From Anisakis pegreffii (Eukaryota > Nematoda > Chromadorea > Rhabditida > Anisakidae): a DNA stretch of 64,000 bases. The notes under the pieces were generated by a model. The model saw only the letters and a list, made by a program, of their open reading frames with translations. It searched no databases and had not been told where the DNA came from. Both the position numbers and the translations under genes were made by a program. The DNA is taken from assembly GCA_035041965.1 (NCBI GenBank), contig JAPYMA010000167.1, forward strand, positions 1 to 64,000. Direction: 5' to 3'. Positions 36,701 to 50,659 of the stretch are shown one piece after another; position 1 is the first letter of the stretch; every line of letters starts with the position of its first letter.

Positions 36701-39700
36701 CTACTGAATAACCTTAATGATATTGTTTTCGTTTTGTTGTTGTTGTAATCGCTCGTTACGTTGATTTTTAGCATTCGATAGGTCGACAATTGATGACTGT
36801 AGACTATCGATTGCAAGAGGTTTTTGACTGTTTTTGTCAGGCTGTTGTTGGGAAAATAATAATGAAGAGGAAGGTAAAGACGGTTGCTGCTGATAATGAT
36901 GACGTGATAAGGAATTGACATCATTTTCATGAAGTTGATTTTGGTTGGGCAGCCAGTTTGGTTGATCAGACGATGGTTGATTTGATGATGCAAAATGTTG
37001 CGATGGTATAATCTGTTGAAGTTCTTGTTGTTGTTGTGAATTTGGAGACATCTGTTGAGTGTCTTGTCGAAAGAACTGAGCACGAAATTGATCAAATGGA
37101 ATTGTTGGTCGATCAGAGTGAGAAGGTGATACTGCTACTGGTGACGTTGATAATGAGTTATGTTGAGCTGATAAGGGTTGCTGCAAATTCGATTGCGTTT
37201 TCAGTGCTTCGTTTTGAGTGAATAGGGGATGTGTATTTGAGCAGTGAATGCTCGTTTTTGTTGTTTACGCTAAAATTGTGATGGATAATTTTTCAGTTTG
37301 AAGAAACACTGTTCTAATTGGTTCATTTTGCTGTTATCTCAGAGGGTTTATTGCAAGCTAAAACTTATTGAATCCGATAGTGTTTATGGAAAATATGAAT
37401 ATTATAATTCTTTTCAGGTTCATCGTTGTAATCATCAAATAAAGACAGATGCTCTGGATACCTACCAGATTCTGAGTGTAACCACTGAATGGTATGTCAA
37501 GCGAAGTTTGTTGTAATGAGGGAATGGAGAAACTGGATGAGATTGTGTGCGGTTGTTGATAGCTGTTCGAAACTGGCTGAAAAGAGCAACTGGCAGTCTA
37601 TCGAATCAATCAATTTCAAGTTCAACGAAACGGTGTGTTTTTAGCATAATTTGACGGAAAGCGTTTAACTGCATGCGCTTTGAAAAAAAAAAGATGGATG
37701 CTGTGGAAGCGATTGCGGTAAACGTTTACAAGATCGATGCTGAATGAGGATGGAGCTGGAAGCAAGTTCACTAGGCCAACGTTATCGAGCGAAGATGTTG
37801 CTCGATGAATTATTGGTTGTTGATTGTAATTGTTGCCGATAATTGGATATGGTAAAGTGGCCATCTTATCACCACCACAAGCGATATTGTCGTTGATTTT
37901 TTGCGATTCAACAAAACCCAGCGATAAAACCTCTTGCAGTGTTTCTCTATCATTTTCATCGATTTCAATCGCTAGCGGTTGGCCATCTCTTAATGCCGCA
38001 CCAATATCATCGTCTGCAATCAACCTCTTATGAAGGTTTGACAGCCTGTTGAACACTTAGAATATCAACTGATTCATGCACATGAACTTATTCGCATCAC
38101 ATTCATTTATCGCTAAGTCTTCGTTAACTTATCGATAAATGTTGAGCACAGTGCGTTGGTTCATTAGAGAGTTGATGCTATTTCAGTTGAAGCCTGCAGC
38201 AATTCAGTTGGACCCTCGTTATTTGGGCCGTATAATTTATTGAACAACTCCATGCTTCAGTCACCATCTTCTGCTTCACCAAAACTACTGTTGCTCATTC
38301 AGAATATGTGAACAAAGTATGAATTTAAGAAAACATACACGAAGCGCGCCTCACTCTTCTTTTCCATCCATATCGTCCTTTGAAAATTGCTCCATCTGAA
38401 AACAAATATCCAATAATTCACTCTCATCACCAATAAGAACCAGGAAAGTTCAAAACTTGTTTTTGGCTTTGTGAACGAAAAAAAATCTTACCAATAAAGC
38501 CTGGTGGTGAACGCATTCTTGTATATCCATTCAAATACTTGTTTAGTTCAAGATTTGCACCTGTTCGTCCATAACCATTTGTTTGTGTTGTTATCGGTGT
38601 TAATAAACCAAAATTTTGTAAGTTATTTTTTAATTGCGATATCGTATAAACTGTAACGATGCAATTAACAGTCAGCATCAAATCATATTGCTTGAAGTCT
38701 TTTGCTCATTGTTCACAATTATTTAGTTTCATCGCAAAAACTAACAACGAAAAGGCGGTTCATGAATCAAAGTGAAAGCTAGAGTAGCAAGGACTTAATC
38801 TTTGCAACCTGGGATTTGTTTGTTCGTTGCAGTAGAGAACCGATGGCGTTTACCGTGATAAGCACCAACATCGTTACCATTTGCTGTTATGAAAACTGAA
38901 ATGGTATCAATGTTTTTTCTGGAAAACATTTTCGTTACCGTTTGTAACATCTGAGACAACAGTCCAAACTTCCGTATAAAGGGAACTTCACTGAATGTAA
39001 AATCTTAAGAATTCGATAAGGAGGAGAAGAAGAGGACGCAGAAAACTCACAATGTTGGGTGGGTAACTGATCGCTTGAAAGTGGGCACTGTAGAAGAAGT
39101 GGTGATTGTTGAATAGCGGTCGTTTGGATTGGTGCTTGCCATATGCTATCGATGAAGTCACTTGGACAAGGGCACGTCTGCAGTGGGACGATGGGACATG
39201 ACGAATCTTGCTGTGTTATACATGGACAGTAGACGCATTGTCGAATGGGTAAAAGCAGTACAAGCATCCTGAACTTTACGTTTTGAACTGCTTGTTATGT
39301 GTTCACTTTAACAAGTTAGCTGATGGGAACAAAAGTTAAGACATTTTTCATTCGTAAACGAGATTTTATGTGTATTTTCGAATCATTCATCGTTTTTTCT
39401 TTCATTTGGTCATTCTGCAAAAGATAATGTAAAAATTCTTCAAGTAAAATACGAGCCAACGAGTGATTGTTTTTGCCTGTTAGTAACCTTTCAAGTCAAC
39501 AATACGACCAACACGTATTGGTGTTGATTAAGCATACTATAAGATGTGCATTTTTTGGGTATTCAGCGTTTATGCATTACGATACATCGATTCTTTTCGA
39601 TCACATACTTTCTTTCTGAAGTTTCTGGTGTCGTTGTCACCATTGGTATTGTTACTTGCCCGCCGTTTTCGGGCTCAACGGTCAATAATGGATGCCAGGT

Positions 39701-41833
39701 TTGGTCGTTATCTGTGTCAAGATCAGGATAGTAAGTGAGTAGTACTGGTTCTTTGCCGTTCAACGGTAACTGTTGTATGACCACGTCTGATGGTGTATTC
39801 TGTGCACAGTTAACCTGAAAATTTGGTATAGCCATCATTTGACTCCTCAGAAAATTTCAGCCAACAAAAGCGGGTACTAGGCAAGTGGTATGGCAAGTTT
39901 AGGATGAAAATGTCAACCGAAATCGATTCATGTTAAAGTTATGCAGCTCGTTCTCCTCCTCATCATTTTTGTGCAGTTCTACTGAACACCTCTCTGTCAC
40001 AGATATCTATGACTGAATTCGTGAAACAAAATCGGTTATTTGATGTAATTATCGTCCTCAACATCGAACACTTTCTCTGTCGATTAAGTGACAATTTGAT
40101 ATTTGCTAATGTACATTTTTCTCACAGCTTATTCGATGATTCGAAAAGAATGATACCTCAATATACGTTATGCCGACTTTCTTTCTTCAAATTTATTCGT
40201 CAGATTTTGCTCCGCTTGTAACATGCCAATTTATGAATTTTATTCGTTCATTCATTCATTCATTTGTTTGTTTGCTCTCGTAATGTTACATTTTTCAAAA
40301 GATTATTCTTACTAATCGCACGTTCACAGCTAGATAGTCGTTCGTGCATCTATCTATCTGCCTTGCTTTAGAAAGTAACAGATCAAAAAGGAATACGATA
40401 AAGTTGATCATGACATTTATACGATCGCTCAGTATGTAACAATTCAGAACGATTTCGTCGAAGTTTTTCTTATGAAACAAAAATTCATCTATTATACATC
40501 TGGTCATTAGTGCTGTTGTAGCTTAATACTATCGTAATCATTGCCACTATTGTAGGGTAGTAAAAAATACTCATACAAATGAATAACCGAAAAAATACAT
40601 GACAAATCCTTCGTTCATTATTATACGCAAGTTATTTGTATTCGTTTTCGTTTCGTCCTTTCACAAGCATTTTGGACATTCTTTTGGTTTGTTGAACAAA
40701 AAGCATCATCGAATGATTTTAGGAGTGAGCAACGAACGATTGGTCATTGGAACAGAAATGGGAACGAGTCATTTCTTTTCAGTGTTCTTTCTGTATATCT
40801 GCATGCTTGTCGTTGTATTTTTTCACTGGTGCTGTTCGATTGAGCAAAAACATATAGTCTCGTTCTCAAAAGTAGCATTAACACTTGACTATAGCATTCA
40901 AAATGATTGAACATGTGTACCTACCGTTGCTGATGATCCCATACAACAGCACTGATGTAACTGAGTGGACTGGCAACAACACTAAATTCAACAAGTGGTG
41001 AACCAAATAGCGCATTATTGGAATAAAATGAGGCTAACAATAGGAAATGAATGAATAAATGAAACAAAAAAATTTTTGAGATTTTCCAGAAATCCGTTTT
41101 TCGAAAGTAATAGTTATTAGAATGTAAAAATGAGGTTTTAGAAATTGCTGGTGTTTTCGAGAATTTCGGATTCTTTCTCGAACGACGAAGTCTTCTTGAA
41201 AAGGAAATTCTTTCATTTCCAGAAAATAGCCGAATGAATTCAAATTCATCAATCACTGAATCAGTCATTTCGTGATCAACCGATTTCATGTACCGGATTA
41301 ATTTTTCGTTCTTCATCATCACAAAACTGTTTACAGCATTTGAGCAGATCTTTGAGATTCGCGTTAACTTTCTCCAGTGTGTCAGTTAGATTGGCCGTAA
41401 GTGCCGGCGCCATTTCATTTGCATCACTGCCGCGTTTCTGTGTCTAAATTTCTTCAGAATTCAACCAAAGAATGTTGTGATAATCTTTATGAAACATATA
41501 TTGCACCTATCGCTGAGTCATTTGTAAATTAAAACTAGTGATATCGAATGAGTGCGCATAGGTGCTAATTAATGATGAATGGATTAGTTGTTGCATCATA
41601 CAGTATTTATTACCTCTGAGTCGCGTGCATTGCCATCTTTCACATCCTTTGCGGGTGGTAGTTCATCTGTAATCAACAAATGTCAAATACGTTCAAGTTT
41701 ACTGACTGAGTTTTTATGAAGTTCAAGCAATGGTTCCGTTTCAGTTATTACCTGAACATGTTTTGTGAATAAACGAAGCAATTAGAAGAAGAATAATGAA
41801 GCCATGATGTGATAATGTGGTCGTCATCATCAT
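36701..41833 (-). CDS. Unrecognised secreted protein with Gln-rich C-terminus
   Basis: Thirteen exons on the minus strand join without phase conflict: 41833-41752, 41666-41614, 41437-41294, 40960-40925, 39814-39641, 39210-39051, 38895-38809, 38650-38492, 38395-38341, 38254-38214, 38055-37730, 37576-37466, 37180-36701 (about 635 aa). Three Met codons start a clear signal peptide ('GFIILLLIASFIHKTCS', cleavage near 26-28). A Lys-Arg pair (46-47) could be a processing site; an N-glycosylation sequon is at N61; a short amphipathic helix leads into a Cys cluster (C79, C80, C84, C97-C99, C108). The middle has a Cys-Pro-rich segment and a Gly/Arg/Tyr-rich stretch ending 'GRYGWKRRVRR'. The last 160 residues are Gln/Ser/Asn-rich, low complexity, probably disordered. 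I know no family that fits. Exons 4, 9 and 10 are short and rest on phase and splice signals only. Confidence 0.6.
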
Positions 41834-41858
41834 CGTCGTTGTGGTGTTGTCTTATTAT

Positions 41859-41865
41859 CTGAACG
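41859..41865 (-). promoter_or_regulatory. Likely trans-splice acceptor of the secreted-protein gene
   Basis: On the minus strand 'ccgttcag' ends 25 bases before the first of the three ATG codons at 41833. Confidence 0.4.
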
Positions 41866-43022
41866 GTGCAATTTTCAACAACACTATCTGATACATTGAT
41901 GTATGAATAAGCGATAAATTGTTTTGTAAAGATGATCAAAAGAAGATTCGTCTGTTCATTCATCAGATAAATGTGATCAAAGCGAAAAGGCAGCTTGGTG
42001 ACTGTTCATGTTTATTAGTACAAATATCTATGCATTTGTAAAGGAACGCTAACAATTCAATGTTTCACTTAATCTTTGTTGAGTTAATCGTTAGTTTAAA
42101 ATCAATCTTTGTTGAGTTATTTTAAAATCAGAATGAAAACGAGCTGCCACATAGAAGTACTGACGTGGTGGATCAGATGGTACATAAAATCAAATCAAAT
42201 TTCAACAATTTCAACGTGACAAAATTATCAGCGACACTGGTTCTGATCAAAAAAGAGGGATTATCACCTTGTTCAGATCCGCTCACTGTGGTTCAGTGTC
42301 AAACAGCTTTGATTCACTGTGAAAGTCGCGATTGACTACTATGGCACTGTTGGAAGGGAATTTGAAGAAGCCTAAAGCAAGTAAATGCTTTTTATAGGTG
42401 AACAATTGGATAGGTCTGGAGTGATAACGGGCGGAGCATAGCGAATACCGAAAAACAATGAAGAGGATACGAAACGGAGAGTACTGAAATGAAATGAATT
42501 TTTTCTTGCAACAATTGGTCACACTAACTGACTTTTCAACGGTTTCGACGAATCATCACCATCATCGTATTATTGTAGCTATTGTGGCACCATAGTCGGC
42601 GACAGAATTCGTACAATTCGATTCAATTTCGTTTTTTTGTCAAAAAATAATCTGAATGCAAAGAATCAATAATTTTATGAATGAATCAAATTTTCATTCA
42701 TTTATCCATTGATTCATTCATTCAGTGCAACAATGATTGCTACATGTATAGCAAGTAGGTTAAGGGAATGCAATATGTACGTTTTACCGCTTATCGTTTA
42801 AATACAAATTTCGAATGATCGTTACGTTGTTGCGATCGAATGGAATCGAAACGAATCGAATGGTTACAGTCGGTTTCAATTCATTTGTTAGGTTGACCAC
42901 GACGACGAGCAAACCACTGAGTACTATTCAATTTTACCAGATTATTGTCGTTGTATATACGGTAGGTTGGTTAGGGTCTTTTTAGCAGAAAATTTGTTAT
43001 AATTATTGTTAGTGTTTTTATC

Positions 43023-43140
43023 ACTGTTATTATTATTATTATTGTGGTTGTTGGACAATAGTAATAATGTTTAATAGTAACAATTACTGTTATTATTATT
43101 ATTACTATTACTATTATTATTGCTATTATTATTGCCATTC
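43023..43140. repeat. (TTA)n-type trinucleotide tract
   Basis: Interrupted runs of 'ttattattatta' and 'attactatta'. Confidence 0.8.
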
Positions 43141-44580
43141 AAATTTGGACACATATAACAACTGTGATGATCGAATGTATTGTATGGATGAGCAATGGAA
43201 TGAATCAGTTATGAAGAATTTTTGAACGAGCAATTCGCAATACGAGCGGAATGATTTGTTCGTCAGTTATTGTATTGCTAAACGGAATTGAACTGATTTC
43301 TGGGAAAGAAAAGAAGAGTTGAAGCAGACGCGTTTGTTGCAGTCAGTTTTTGAAATTTTGTGTGTTCGAGCCATGAGATAGTAGTAAGATGATCAGGGTT
43401 TCGAGAACACGACACTTCGACAGGTTTATGGAATGTTTGCGAACAACTCGACGACGAACAAGTGCAAACTGAAGGCCCGTAAAAAGCTCATGGGTTTGAA
43501 CATGACTTTAAATGTAAGCCTCAAATGTGATGGTCACTATTTCTATGAACGATGTTTGTGGTTGAGTACCGTTTCTGACTACACCGATCTTTCAAGAAAA
43601 CGATCGAGCAGCTTTCCAACAAAAAGTATCGCTCATGGAGGAGAAAGATTGTCAAATTGGAGTCCGTAAAGATCACTTAAATTGTTTCTGGCCGCACAAT
43701 CTGAATTTTTTGTTGATAAAGTGATTTTAGCCGTTTGTATTTTGCAACCGTTTTTTTTCTCGCCTGCTCCCCTTAGAAAACTGAAATTTGCTCGCGGTCC
43801 TCACAACATCCACTCTGTATCTCTCGTCCACTACACTGAGTGTTTATGGTGGAGATATGTGTACAACATTAGAGTACACATCTTCTATCCTTTTGAGAAC
43901 TATGCACGTTAGAGTCCTTTTATACACATGTATGTACTGAAATTGACCCTCGCCTACTTTAATGTAAACGCTGTCACGCACTTCAAGAGTTGCGAGCAGC
44001 TCTGGTTGAGAAATCCTGGCTTAGAAGGATGACTACCAACAGATGACTACATCGTCCAATCGTACTGAAAAGAAGTGCTAAACAGTTGAGTTCGAAAGTT
44101 GAGCAGCGAATTAAATGAATGAGGATAAGAGTGAAAAGATAAACGAACGAACAAACAATTGAAATCATTTTATACCGTCTTTGAGGAGCAAAAAACAAAA
44201 ACAACAAATTCAATTGAATCATATGCGAAGAGAACTTAACGAAAAGAGAACGGAAAATTGAAGAAATGACGAATACAAAAAAAAAACGCTCACTGTCGTC
44301 AAAATTGATACTCCCTTAAAATTCAAACTTTACACATTCACAGATTCACTAAGTTCTTGGTAGATCACGACGAAAATACAGAACAAATACAACGACCACA
44401 AAAAAATGAAGGTAACATTAATAATGGGATATAACCTGTATGTGCGCATTAGGGTGACAATTATTCGCATGGGAAAATACAAAATTCTAAAAATCGCGTG
44501 CTTCACTCCTCAGAAAAAACCTTTTGGTTGAACCAGTAGACAACCTATACGAAATTTTGGTTTAGAAAATTAGTCTGAAA

Positions 44581-44798
44581 GGTTACTGAGTCAAATTGCT
44601 TTTTCGCCTATGGTGCCAAAGTGAATGAATCAGCTTCGAAATTTTTACGATCTTACCCTCCGAAAAATCCAAAAATATCCCTTCTGGATTGAACACCAGC
44701 TTTGTATAAATTCTCGAAAAAAATCAAGCTGAAAAACGGCACCAACTCTGCAAAGTACTTGAAAGCCTTAGGCGAAAAAATAAGCTGATTCAGTGACC
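44581..44798. repeat. Imperfect fold-back element
   Basis: Arm 44581-44613 ('ggttactgagtcaaattgct' onward) and arm 44766-44798 (ending 'gctgattcagtgacc') are diverged inverted copies sharing the 'tttttcgcct' core. Weaker complementarity extends some 40 bases outward on both sides. No ORF lies inside. Confidence 0.5.
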
Positions 44799-45771
44799 TT
44801 CTGAGCTGGTTTCTTGGCTAGAAATTTTGTCAGAATTGTTCTTAGATCGCAACAAAAAAAAATCATTTTGAAAGTTGAGACGTTCGAATTTCTCAAATTG
44901 CAGTGAATAAATTGCCACCTTATCGTACAAATAAATTAGATAAGCGGACAAACTAACAGGTCCATACATAAAATATGATAAAAATGAATTGAAAATCAAT
45001 TTAAATAACAAGTGCACAATCGAAGCTTTTTTTCTTTTGCACATAAACAAGACACTCACACTAAGAAAGATAAAGTATATTTCATGCACATGAATATGAA
45101 CAAATAAGTAGATAAACTTACGAATACTTACACAGATGAATAAATAAACAATTAATGAACAAATAAGTTATTCGATTTAAAAATAAGCGTCTCGTTTAAA
45201 ATTTAGGCACATTCAACGATAAAGGCATCGAACAACAGCAATAATAGAGTAATATTTGGAGAAAAAGAAACGATGCAAAAACTCCTACGAAACAATTCAT
45301 TAATTCAGCTTTAATTTCTCTGGTGTTTTCTTTAAATCAAGCATCTAGTTATTCTGACGTGTCGATCAAATCAGTGCTTCTTCATTGTGTGTGTGGACAA
45401 AAATGGTTTTGTTCGTTGATGAATTCGTTGCAACGGTGAGATCCGTAGGTCATGTCGCTGAGTGATTTTTTGGATTTTATTGAGCGCAACCAAAAGTGAA
45501 TGATTACAAATATAAATTGATTGGGAACATCCACTGAAGAGTTGAAGCGTAATTATTTGAGGAGGAAATAAAAGCGATTAATAATGAGGACAAAAAACAA
45601 AAAGAAAAAGATATCACAAAAGATTTGATAACATGGAGGTTGATGATTTTAATGAATACGAATAATCGGTCAAAATTTAAACATTCGATGCGATTGCATC
45701 TAGTTAATTGATGATCAGCAAATTTCTTTTAGAATATTGATGGTGATGCTGACAAACAGACCACTGCAAAT

Positions 45772-48700
45772 TCAAACCACTGATGTGTCACTGTCGCAGG
45801 GGGCGCCCTCGTCGTCTTGCTCCTCCGCGGCGATACTGTCCACAATTCGAGACAGCCGGTCGAGGGAGCTTTTCTTGGTGGACGTCCGCCCTGAAATCTA
45901 ACACTGAAACATTTAAATCACATCTTTGCATTGTTCAATTTAGTTTATTTGATCGTCGTCGTGTTCTTGAAAGGGACTCATTCGCAACTGATGTGACTGC
46001 TGCCTCCGCGCCACCAACAAATCACGTTGCAAACTGCTATCAAAATATGAAATTGCAACCAAATTGCATACTCAATTAAAGAACTTCATGCGCATTTACC
46101 AACTTAATCGTAATACGAATGATTGAGGTGGACGGCCATTGTAAACTAGTAAAAGCATGAATGGAAACAGAAACAAAACGAATGGAAAAATTTGTCCGAC
46201 CTGACTCGTGAGGACTATCTGAAGGATTGGTTGCATTGAACTCTTCGCTGTCCTCTTGATATGCACCAATTTTACCATCATAATATGCCGAACCGTTATT
46301 GTTTGTTCCATGAACATTCTGCAATTAGTTTCACAACTTTATTGATCCGATAACGCAAAGCAACTTAATTGAAAGTATTCAAATTTTGAACATGCACTTT
46401 CTGAACTGATGCATTTTTTATGACTGATTTAGGTCTTCATCTTATCCGCTTCGTTTGAATCAAACATTTTCTCATTTAGCAAAATTAGAATTTGAACAGA
46501 GGTAGTCGTCGTCAGACTAGCAAAGAAATTAGAAGCGGAGATATATAGTAGTAATAGAGTCTATAGCAGTGCTCGTACGGTTATCTAGTAACAATAGTAG
46601 CGTTGATCTGATTAGTGCAATAAGTGGACATGTTAGAAGTACAATTTATTAATAATTAATGTTAGGAGGCATTTCAAATACATTACCATATACATACATA
46701 AATGCACAAGACTTAAATATGTATACGATGAGATTTCAGTATTTATCTAAGGGGTAACTAGTAAGTAAGGATATGCTTCTAATAGAATGGTAGTGATGAT
46801 GGTGTTATACAACAAGTAAGCTAGCAGCTGCAAAGCTAATAAATCTTTTTTTGTGCGGCCGTCAGTATGACTAATAATCAGCCGAAGGAATTGATCCATT
46901 TGGAGTAATCACTTTTCAGCAACTACAACAACTAGATGAAAGCGATAGATATAATGGGATGATCAATGACCATTTTAAGTGTTATTTGAATCGTTGAAAA
47001 CTGATCTGATTTGTTTCAAATGAAGCGCAATCGATTTTAAATGGTAAGTTTTTGGTTCAAAATTTACGAATATCCAACAATTGTTTAGAGAATCGTCATT
47101 ACTTGACTGATATCAGTGACGCATAAAGTAATGAAATCATACAATGTCTCATCATCAAAGAATGAATCGAAGTATTGTAAACAACTAAGAAAAACAGCAG
47201 TTAAGCAGAAAAAAAGCAGCATACAAAAACATGAATACTTACCACGTAATCTTGAGTATCACCTTCAGCTATATGTATGCCTTGGTTTGCGGCCATTATT
47301 TTCGTCATTTTACCTTGACTTTGTAACATTGTCTCCAATTTTGTTATATATTCAATGGCGCTACGAAGAATTTCCACCTGAATTCAACAAAATGAGCAAT
47401 GAATGAATAATAATTGAATTATTCTTTGCAATCATTTCAAAAAAACTGAACAGATAAACGAAATCTGAATTCCAGAAATTAGCAAACATCAGGTAAACAA
47501 GTTAAGCAAAACCTTTGGTAGCCTTTGATTTGGATTTGGACATGTTCGCTGCTTGACCACTTCGAATGCCTCATTCACTTTACGTAATCGTCTTCTCTCA
47601 CGCATTGTGGCTGCCTTTCGCCTATCCACTAAACCAAAAGCTTCATTCACAATACACAGCGATTACGTTTCATGATAACTTATCACATGAGTCAATATCT
47701 ATTAAAATTATTCTTATCATTTTTTGCTTGTTACGAGTTCCATTTCTCGATTTTAATAGCGCACAATCACGCTTTTAAACATCGTCGAATGAAATTTCTT
47801 TTGTTACACTTTAAATGGAGCAATGTGATGACAACATGAAAGATGGAGATGATGAATAAAAAGAGTGAACATTCATTGGAACTAACGTCTTCGAGGTGGT
47901 GTCCCAACTTCGTTGGACTGCTGCTGCTGCTGCTGTTGTGTGCCAACACCACTTTGCTGACCTCCATCAGCGGTTGTTTGTGAAATTAGTTCGGTGTGTG
48001 TTTCTTGTAAATCGCTTGATGAGCCACCCGGTGCAGTTATGAGCTCAACTGCTGAAATGAAAACAAACTGATGAGTAAGTAAACAAATAAAGGCTGAATT
48101 CATTAGTGATTCGATTAAATCATGAGAATATTTTCGATGATGAAAATCTGTTGCTTTTGGTATTACCTCAAAGCAGGTAAACGAAGTGAACATTCAAATG
48201 AAAACAGAAACAAATCATTGCTTTCAACCAGTTATCTGTTTAATGTCATCAAAATTTTCCATTTTTTGGAAACAACCAAATCTTCTTGATAATTTCTGGT
48301 TTTTCGATGTTTGAAATTGCGACAAGTTGATCTTATCGGCTTTTAAATGACAAATTCGAAGCTTTTTCGGCACAAATGAATTTCGGAATAGCGCAAACGG
48401 ATTCAATCAAATTCAATGAATTTTGTGTTCGGTTACTGCCACTAACCCAGTGCAAATGATATCCACTAGAAGTTTTTGTCTCAATCTTACCGACTTCCAA
48501 CGCAATACATCATAAAGCAGACAGATATCCAATCATATTTATGAATAGGTGTTTACATAAAGTGATGAAGATGCACGCAAATTTGAGTTGATAACAAGTT
48601 CTGATTTATTTGTTCGCAGTGCTATACGCTTAGGTTTCATGATTTTCGCTTGCGCACACTGTAGCCGATATATGAACCGAGAAATTAATTGGATTCACCT

Positions 48701-50645
48701 CTTCTAAACAGATGCTACTAATTCTCTCTCATTTTATTCTTCTTCTTTTTTCTTACCAGATAATAGTATGTTGATAAATCAATCATAAAATTTCATTCTT
48801 CTTGCATGAAGCTAACCGAATACGATCAATATTACTCTTAAATCCCACTCATCACCCGGATTAACGCACTTATAAACAATCCGCTAACTGATACACAGAC
48901 AAATAGCTTATGCACTCCTTCGCAAATATACAATTCGAAGTTTCTGAGCCATTTATATACGTACGTATGCACATCTTCATACATTCGTTCACTTATTTAG
49001 TGCAAAGCAAATTATTGCTTTGTTTCTCAATGAAAACAGCAAATAATGATGAAGATGATAACTGCGAAATCAATGAAGATTTTTGCGGTATATGTGAAGG
49101 ATTATGATGGAATCAGCAAATGATCTTATCAAAACAATTTGAATCAATGACTTGGAAAGGATTCATTAGAGGAATGGATACGGTATAGGTATAATGATGG
49201 GAAAGAAGAAACATCGAATACTGAAAGAATGAGAGCGACAAATAATTAGGCATTGAATGATAATTGAACTTACTTTGATCTTTGAGATCGCCTCTTTCTT
49301 GCTTAATATCATTATCTTTCAAAATGCTCAAATCGGTTCGGGTATTCTTGGTGGTTGCTGTCGTAAAGTCCGCATTACTTCGAGGTACTGAAAAGGACGT
49401 TAAATCGGCTGAATAGAACGATGCTGCAGCGGCTGAACCAGTTGCGGGTCCATACGACGGATAATAGGACGGATACCTGCAACTTTAGTTAAACACATTG
49501 CAAGAGTGTTGTTGTTGTTCATTATTCATACATTTCATCAATTTTCATAGAAGGACGACTGGCATTGACAAAAAGCAAATGTAATCCAAAGTACTACTAG
49601 AAAACTTAAGTTTCGTATTACTCGAAACGCATTCACCGCCTTTTTATTTCACGCAGCAATTAGTCAGAAGATTATTATCATCATAATAATAATAAAAATA
49701 ACAGCGATGATACAACAAGGTGATAAGAATGACAATAATGCAAGACAGTAATAATAATGACCATATTAATATCCATACTGATGATGAAAAAACAGCACTG
49801 TTTCATCAAGGCTGAAATTTTGATGAACGATATTGGAGAATGAACAGAAAAGCCGAAGCGAATGATTGGATGAGAAGATGAACCAATGAGAACTATCCTG
49901 TTGGTTCATTTAGATAGCTTAACTAAAGCCGCTCGGCATTTTCTTTGTAATCGGCCACCCAAAAGCGAACGAATTGCGTGTGTATAAAGTTTCACTGATC
50001 AACAACTGCTGCAGCACTTTACTTCAGTAGAAGCTCATCTAACTTCCTTATCAGACTATTGCTGATGGCAATGATATGTGAATAGCATAGCTAATGTTAG
50101 TATCAATATCAACAAAATAACTCTACGAACAATTGAGTAAATGCGAAAGCTACTGCAATACAATAACTCACAACAACGCAAGTATTCCGGTTAACTTTTC
50201 ACGTTCGGGCTTAATGAAGATGTTTCAGAAAGCAAAAGGTTGTTGAATATGCACCAGAACAACGCGCATTCTGATCAGCATAGAAATTTGTGGTAATGCT
50301 AAGACAAATGAAATTGATTTTGAAATTACCCCTCAAATCGATCAATTCAATCATTGATTGATGGGAATGACAAAAGGAATAAACGAAAATGAACTGCAAA
50401 AAGAAGAAGAAAGGCAAAAAAACGGAAAATACGAATACAAGCAACGAACTTTAATGAAAACAACATTAGCATGAATACCTGTAGGGATCATAGGTGGAAA
50501 GTGCATGTGTTGATGAATAGTCACCAAGTGGAGCTGGTTGTGGGGCGAACGGTGTCAAAGTGGTGATATCTGGAGCGGTGGTAAGCCTTGTTTGAGGCTG
50601 CGTATAGCCATACAATGGATCATATTGACACCCGTCTGGATTCAT
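45772..50645 (-). CDS. hlh-1: MyoD-family bHLH transcription factor (HLH-1)
   Basis: This is the single nematode MyoD homologue, a nuclear bHLH factor that specifies body-wall muscle by binding E-boxes as a dimer. Exons on the minus strand: 50645-50479, 49476-49274, 48051-47887, 47628-47513, 47377-47243, 46318-46201, 45890-45772 (340 aa; C. elegans HLH-1 is of similar size). The bHLH spans about 179-237: basic region '[20 protein letters not shown]' followed by '[20 protein letters not shown]'. The myogenic code is intact (A185, T186, K195). The N-terminus is Tyr/Pro/Thr-rich, as expected of an activation region, with a short poly-Gln at about 164-169. The C-terminal exon encodes '[15 protein letters not shown]', the conserved helix-III region of myogenic factors. 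The ATG at 50645 is supported by an acceptor eight bases upstream. The large upstream region (to 58119) probably holds its enhancers. Confidence 0.95.
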
Positions 50646-50652
50646 TGTTGCA

Positions 50653-50659
50653 CTGAAAT
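50653..50659 (-). promoter_or_regulatory. Likely trans-splice acceptor of hlh-1
   Basis: On the minus strand 'aatttcag' ends seven bases before the ATG of hlh-1. No upstream donor is evident. Confidence 0.55.

Larger units (their letters stand above)
41834..45771. other. Intergenic region between hlh-1 and the secreted-protein gene
   Basis: No supported gene. It contains a (tta)n-type microsatellite (43023-43140), a 78-codon plus-strand frame at 43433-43669 of unusually even base composition that I could not connect to other exons, and an imperfect fold-back at about 44581-44798. Confidence 0.5.

Noticed and set aside
38935..39267. Separate small secreted protein starting at a Met with hydrophobic N-terminus (minus strand)
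   Set aside because: The downstream part of this frame fits as an internal exon (39210-39051) of the larger gene with consistent phase on both sides; a separate start would orphan the neighbouring exons.
41748..41963. 71-codon minus-strand ORF with Asp run
   Set aside because: The overlapping frame starting at 41833 gives a signal peptide and joins the next exon in phase, so this is a shadow frame.
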